Of a DNA stretch of 64,000 nt, positions 61,605-64,000 are shown one piece after another. Positions within the stretch are counted from its first letter, which is position 1. Each line of letters starts with the position of its first letter. The DNA comes from Nocardia wallacei (GTDB lineage: Bacteria; Actinomycetota; Actinomycetes; Mycobacteriales; Mycobacteriaceae), in NCBI RefSeq assembly GCF_029869545.1, contig NZ_JARWQD010000109.1, positions 1 to 64,000 on the forward strand, written 5' to 3'. The notes beneath the pieces were generated by a model. That model worked only from the letters and a program-made list of their open reading frames with translations, did no database searches and was not told where the DNA came from. The position numbers and the translations under genes were made by a program.

Positions 61605-62249
61605 TCAGAGGTCGACCGGCTGCCAGTCGAGGGCGTCGAGCCGGGTGCGGTCGCCGACGGTCCAGTCCCAGATCAGGTCGGCCACCCGGACCGGGTCGGT
61701 GAGCGTGGTGCCGAAATGCCGCTCGGGCGAGCCGTCGCGGTACTCGAGGGTGTAGGTGCCGGTGCCGTCGCGGAAGGTCTGGATGTAGTCGTGGGGCGCG
61801 CGCTCGACGATCAGGTAGGGATTGGGATCGGCCAGGGCCGGGATCCACTCGTAGGCCAGGACCCTGGTGAGATACGGGAATTCGCCCGCGCCGCCGTGCG
61901 TCACGGTCACCGGGACGAGACCGGACGGGTCGATCAGCCAGGTGAGCTGCGGATCGTAGACGGCGTAGCCGCGCGGCGTGGCGAGGTCGAACAGCAGCCC
62001 GCGCAGATGGCCGATCGCGTCGTACGGGCTCGAAACATACAGCGCCGCACCGGTTTCCACGCCACCGACCGGCGCGTTCGCCAGGAAGCCGTCGCGCTCG
62101 GGCAGTTCGTCGTTGCGCCGGTTCAGCTCGGCCGCCATCTGCGCCACCGCCTCGGCCTCCGGCAGCCCGCGCTGGGCGGTCAGGTACGCGTCCACCTCGT
62201 CGGGGGTCGCGGCGGCACCCGACGGCAGCAGTACGTGGTCGTAGCTCAC
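61605..62249 (-). CDS. Conserved hypothetical protein
   Basis: 214 residues, acidic, soluble, no signal peptide. [42 protein letters not shown] suggests an N-terminal helical domain, followed by a beta-rich region with several Trp/Tyr/Pro segments (AVYDPQLTWLIDPSGLVPVTV, YLIVERAPHDYIQTFRDGTGTYTLEYRDGSPERHFGTTL in parts). The second half could be an immunity- or SUFU-like fold of the kind scattered in Nocardia genomes, but I cannot assign it. Its ATG overlaps by four bases the stop of the Cys-rich small protein upstream, so both are made together. Confidence 0.72.
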   Translation of the reverse strand: MSYDHVLLPSGAAATPDEVDAYLTAQRGLPEAEAVAQMAAELNRRNDELPERDGFLANAPVGGVETGAALYVSSPYDAIGHLRGLLFDLATPRGYAVYDPQLTWLIDPSGLVPVTVTHGGAGEFPYLTRVLAYEWIPALADPNPYLIVERAPHDYIQTFRDGTGTYTLEYRDGSPERHFGTTLTDPVRVADLIWDWTVGDRTRLDALDWQPVDL

Positions 62250-62464
62250 CCGGCCAGGCTACGTGGCCCGGTGCAGGTCTCGGTGACCGCGCAGCCGCAG
62301 CCTCCGGCCACGTCGAAACAGTCGACGACGAAGGCGTGCCGGGAGTGGTCGGTGTCGTAGCAGCCCGCATCGGTGCACTCCACCGACCTGTCGCCGTGCA
62401 CGACGAGCGTGCCGTGGCAGTGGTCGAGCGCCGTATCGCAGGACAGGCAGACCCGCATGTGCAT
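62246..62464 (-). CDS. Small Cys/His-rich protein (possible zinc-binding)
   Basis: 72 residues from ATG 62464, five bases after GGAGG; ATG 62458 is an alternative. It contains nine cysteines and several histidines: [39 protein letters not shown] and TETC. The CxxC and CxxxxxHCH spacing suggests one or two zinc sites. No membrane helix. Coupled to the following hypothetical gene by a 4-base overlap. It is divergent from the cysteine desulfhydrase gene and may share its promoter region. Unusual Cys content beside a cysteine-degrading enzyme is noted without a functional claim. Confidence 0.78.
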   Translation of the reverse strand: MHMRVCLSCDTALDHCHGTLVVHGDRSVECTDAGCYDTDHSRHAFVVDCFDVAGGCGCAVTETCTGPRSLAG

Positions 62465-62604
62465 GAAGACCTCCTATGAGACCGTCCGCACTATCGGTGT
62501 ACCACCGCGGTGCGACAGGATCGCGGCACCGACAGCGTGTCGTCCGCGGTTGTCCGAGCGCGGTCCGGGATGTGGCAACCCCTCCGCAACCGGCATACGC
62601 TGCA

Positions 62605-62658
62605 GTGAAAACCATCGACATCTACCTCAACGGGCTCGAGGGCGAGGAGAGCGCATGA
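62605..62658 (+). CDS. 17-residue ORF overlapping the start of the cysteine desulfhydrase gene
   Basis: GTG 62605 opens [17 protein letters not shown] and its TGA overlaps the ATG at 62655 (ATGA). TACGCT at 62596-62601, four bases before the GTG, fits a -10 that would give a leaderless or nearly leaderless transcript. The RBS of the downstream gene (GGCGAGGAG) lies inside this ORF, so ribosomes finishing it would re-initiate on the desulfhydrase. A regulatory or coupling leader is likelier than a functional peptide. Confidence 0.45.
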   Translation: MKTIDIYLNGLEGEESA

Positions 62659-63779
62659 CAGCCGCCGTCACACCCACCGGCGCGGAGCCGGACACGGTCG
62701 ACATCAACCGCTACGACCCGCAACACCGGCGCTGGCTGGCCGAGGCGGTCGCCAAGGTGCGGGCGGATATGCGCCGCTCCTCCGACACCCACCTGCTGCG
62801 GGTTCCGGTGGCCGCGCTGCCCGGGGTGGATCTGTACCTGAAGGACGAGTCGACGCATCCCACCGGCTCGCTGAAGCATCGGCTGGCGCGCTCGCTGTTC
62901 CTGCACTCGCTGTGCAGCGGCTGGATCCGGCCCGACCGCCCGGTGATCGAGGCGTCCAGCGGTTCGACCGCGGTCTCCGAGGCCTACTTCGCCCGGCTGA
63001 TCGGCGTGCCGTTCATCGCGGTGATGTCCCGCGCCACCAGCCGGGAGAAGGTGCGGCTCATCGAATTCCACGGTGGCCGATGCCATTTCGTGGACGATGC
63101 GAACGAGGTCTACGAGGTCGCCGCGCGGCTGGCCCGCGAGACCGGCGGCCACTACATGGACCAGTTCACCTTCGCCGAGCGCGCCACCGACTGGCGCGGC
63201 AACAACAACATCGCCGAGTCGATCTTCGACCAGCTCGCCGAGGAACCGCACCCCGAACCGGCGTGGATCGTGGCGACCGCAGGCACCGGCGGCACCTCGG
63301 CGACGATCGCCCGCTACGTGCGCTACACCGGCCGCGCGACGGGCATCTGCGTGGCGGATCCGGACAACTCGGCGTTCTTCCCCGGCTGGCGGGACGCGGA
63401 CCCCGGTGTCACCACCGAAACCTGCTCGCGCATAGAGGGAATCGGGCGCCAGCGGGTCGAGCCCAGCTTCGTCGCCCCGGCGATCGATCGGATGATCCAC
63501 GTTCCCGACGCCGCCGCCATCGCCGCGATCCAGGTGCTGGAGGAGCTGATCGGCCGCAAGGCGGGCGCGTCCACCGGCACGGGGCTGTGGGCGGCGTTCC
63601 ACCTGATGTCCGAGATGGCGCGCGAGGGTCGGCAGGGCAGCGTCGTCGGCCTGCTCTGCGATCCGGGCGACCGCTACATCGACAAGTACTACTCGTCGGA
63701 TTGGCTCGCGGCCCAAGGGATCGACATCGAGCCGTGGCGCGCGCGGCTGCGGTCGTTCCTCGAAACCGGCAGCCTGTAG
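62655..63779 (+). CDS. cds1: PLP-dependent cysteine synthase-like enzyme, Cds1-type L-cysteine desulfhydrase
   Basis: 374 residues of the fold-type II (cysteine synthase) family: PLP lysine in [11 protein letters not shown], substrate loop [10 protein letters not shown], cofactor phosphate region [11 protein letters not shown], and the C-terminal [20 protein letters not shown]. The TGSLKHR and RYIDKYY motifs fit the subgroup containing M. tuberculosis Cds1 (Rv3684), which degrades cysteine to H2S, ammonia and pyruvate. A cysteine synthase activity cannot be excluded. GAGGAG precedes ATG 62655. A TauE/SafE exporter gene converges on it. Confidence 0.85.
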   Translation: MTAAVTPTGAEPDTVDINRYDPQHRRWLAEAVAKVRADMRRSSDTHLLRVPVAALPGVDLYLKDESTHPTGSLKHRLARSLFLHSLCSGWIRPDRPVIEASSGSTAVSEAYFARLIGVPFIAVMSRATSREKVRLIEFHGGRCHFVDDANEVYEVAARLARETGGHYMDQFTFAERATDWRGNNNIAESIFDQLAEEPHPEPAWIVATAGTGGTSATIARYVRYTGRATGICVADPDNSAFFPGWRDADPGVTTETCSRIEGIGRQRVEPSFVAPAIDRMIHVPDAAAIAAIQVLEELIGRKAGASTGTGLWAAFHLMSEMAREGRQGSVVGLLCDPGDRYIDKYYSSDWLAAQGIDIEPWRARLRSFLETGSL

Positions 63780-63786
63780 GAACCCG

Positions 63787-64000
63787 CTACGTGGTCAGCA
63801 GGCGCACCACCGCGATGATGCCGACCACCACGATCACCCCGCGCAGCACGGTCGGTGGCATGCGACGCCCCACCGTCGCCCCCAGCTGTCCGCCGATGAT
63901 CGAGCCCACCGCGATCAGCGCGACGACCTGCCACGCCACCTCGGCGACGAAGACGAAGATCAGCGCCGAGAGCGCGTTCACCAGCAGCGCCAGGAAGTTC
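63787..64000 (-). CDS. TauE/SafE-family permease, C-terminal part (runs off the window)
   Basis: The last ~70 codons of a gene entering from beyond the window: NFLALLVNALSALIFVFVAE, VALIAVGSIIGGQLGATVGR, and the closing PPTVLRGVIVVVGIIAVVRLL. The SIIGGQLGA and LRxxVxxxGxxxxxRLL pattern is that of the TauE/SafE/YfcA family, putative exporters of sulfite or organosulfonate products. No start can be given. It converges on the Cds1-like gene with seven bases between stops. Confidence 0.82.
   Translation of the reverse strand, partial: NFLALLVNALSALIFVFVAEVAWQVVALIAVGSIIGGQLGATVGRRMPPTVLRGVIVVVGIIAVVRLLTT

Overview
The window reads as chromosomal DNA of a mycolic-acid actinomycete, most probably Nocardia. 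The grounds are very high GC, frequent GTG/TTG starts, ATGA-coupled operons, Pro/Gly/Gln-rich membrane proteins, a BlaC-type beta-lactamase with SDG in place of SDN, a tuberculostearate-type methyltransferase/reductase pair, and a gene order matching the Mycobacterium tuberculosis Rv3722c to Rv3715c neighbourhood. The syntenic pieces are SRP RNA and aspC (1.6-3.2 kb), dnaX (42.9-45.8 kb), the cfa-like gene plus FAD oxidase (53.3-56.0 kb), the SRPBCC protein (57.6 kb), and ybaB-recR (60.0-61.0 kb). From memory of the M. tuberculosis map, aspC and dnaX are neighbours there; here about 39.7 kb of other genes lies between them.

Layout. 0-3.2 kb: a ~40-bp tandem array, a Pro/Gln-rich membrane protein, SRP RNA and aspartate aminotransferase. 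3.2-8.6 kb: a methyltransferase, an HhH DNA-repair protein and a complete sulfonate operon (ssuC-B-A-D). 8.8-13.4 kb: a secreted protein, an orphan possibly ADP-ribosyltransferase-like gene, a flavin reductase coupled to a 54-residue ORF, and an SDR with a clear operator. 13.5-24.5 kb: a short S-box-like leader followed by ten tightly coupled genes encoding two ABC importers without binding proteins, four FMN-dependent luciferase-like monooxygenases and a DUF1684 protein. 24.5-29.3 kb: rhomboid-like protein, ArfB, XRE/DUF397 pair, small ORFs and a Fic protein next to two perfect palindromes. 29.4-30.9 kb: a Cys-Cys leader peptide and an RBS-sequestering stem in front of a ROK regulator resembling SsuR. 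30.9-42.5 kb: TetR plus beta-lactamase, DUF2207, two tandem zinc metallopeptidases, TetR-MmpL with its operator, an ammonium transporter, and a repeat array running into a hypothetical gene.

42.5-64 kb is mostly core: dnaX with a very long low-complexity tail, fadA-fadB, a PknK-like kinase, the tuberculostearate pair, GNAT, SRPBCC, VOC, an autoregulated MerR, ybaB-recR, LysE, two linked hypotheticals, a Cds1-like cysteine desulfhydrase preceded by a tiny coupled ORF, and the 3' end of a TauE/SafE permease.

Sulfur runs through the window: sulfonate import and desulfonation, a probable FMN reductase, an S-box-like organosulfur operon, an SsuR-like regulator under apparent cysteine-leader control, a Cds1-like enzyme and a TauE/SafE exporter. 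Together they look like a scavenging and balancing system for organic sulfur. The most original sequence features are the Cys-leader/RBS-stem arrangement, the shortened S-box-like element, and a modular repeat (n copies of a CCCGGC unit closed by a TTTT-GCCGGG hairpin) found at three gene 3' ends.
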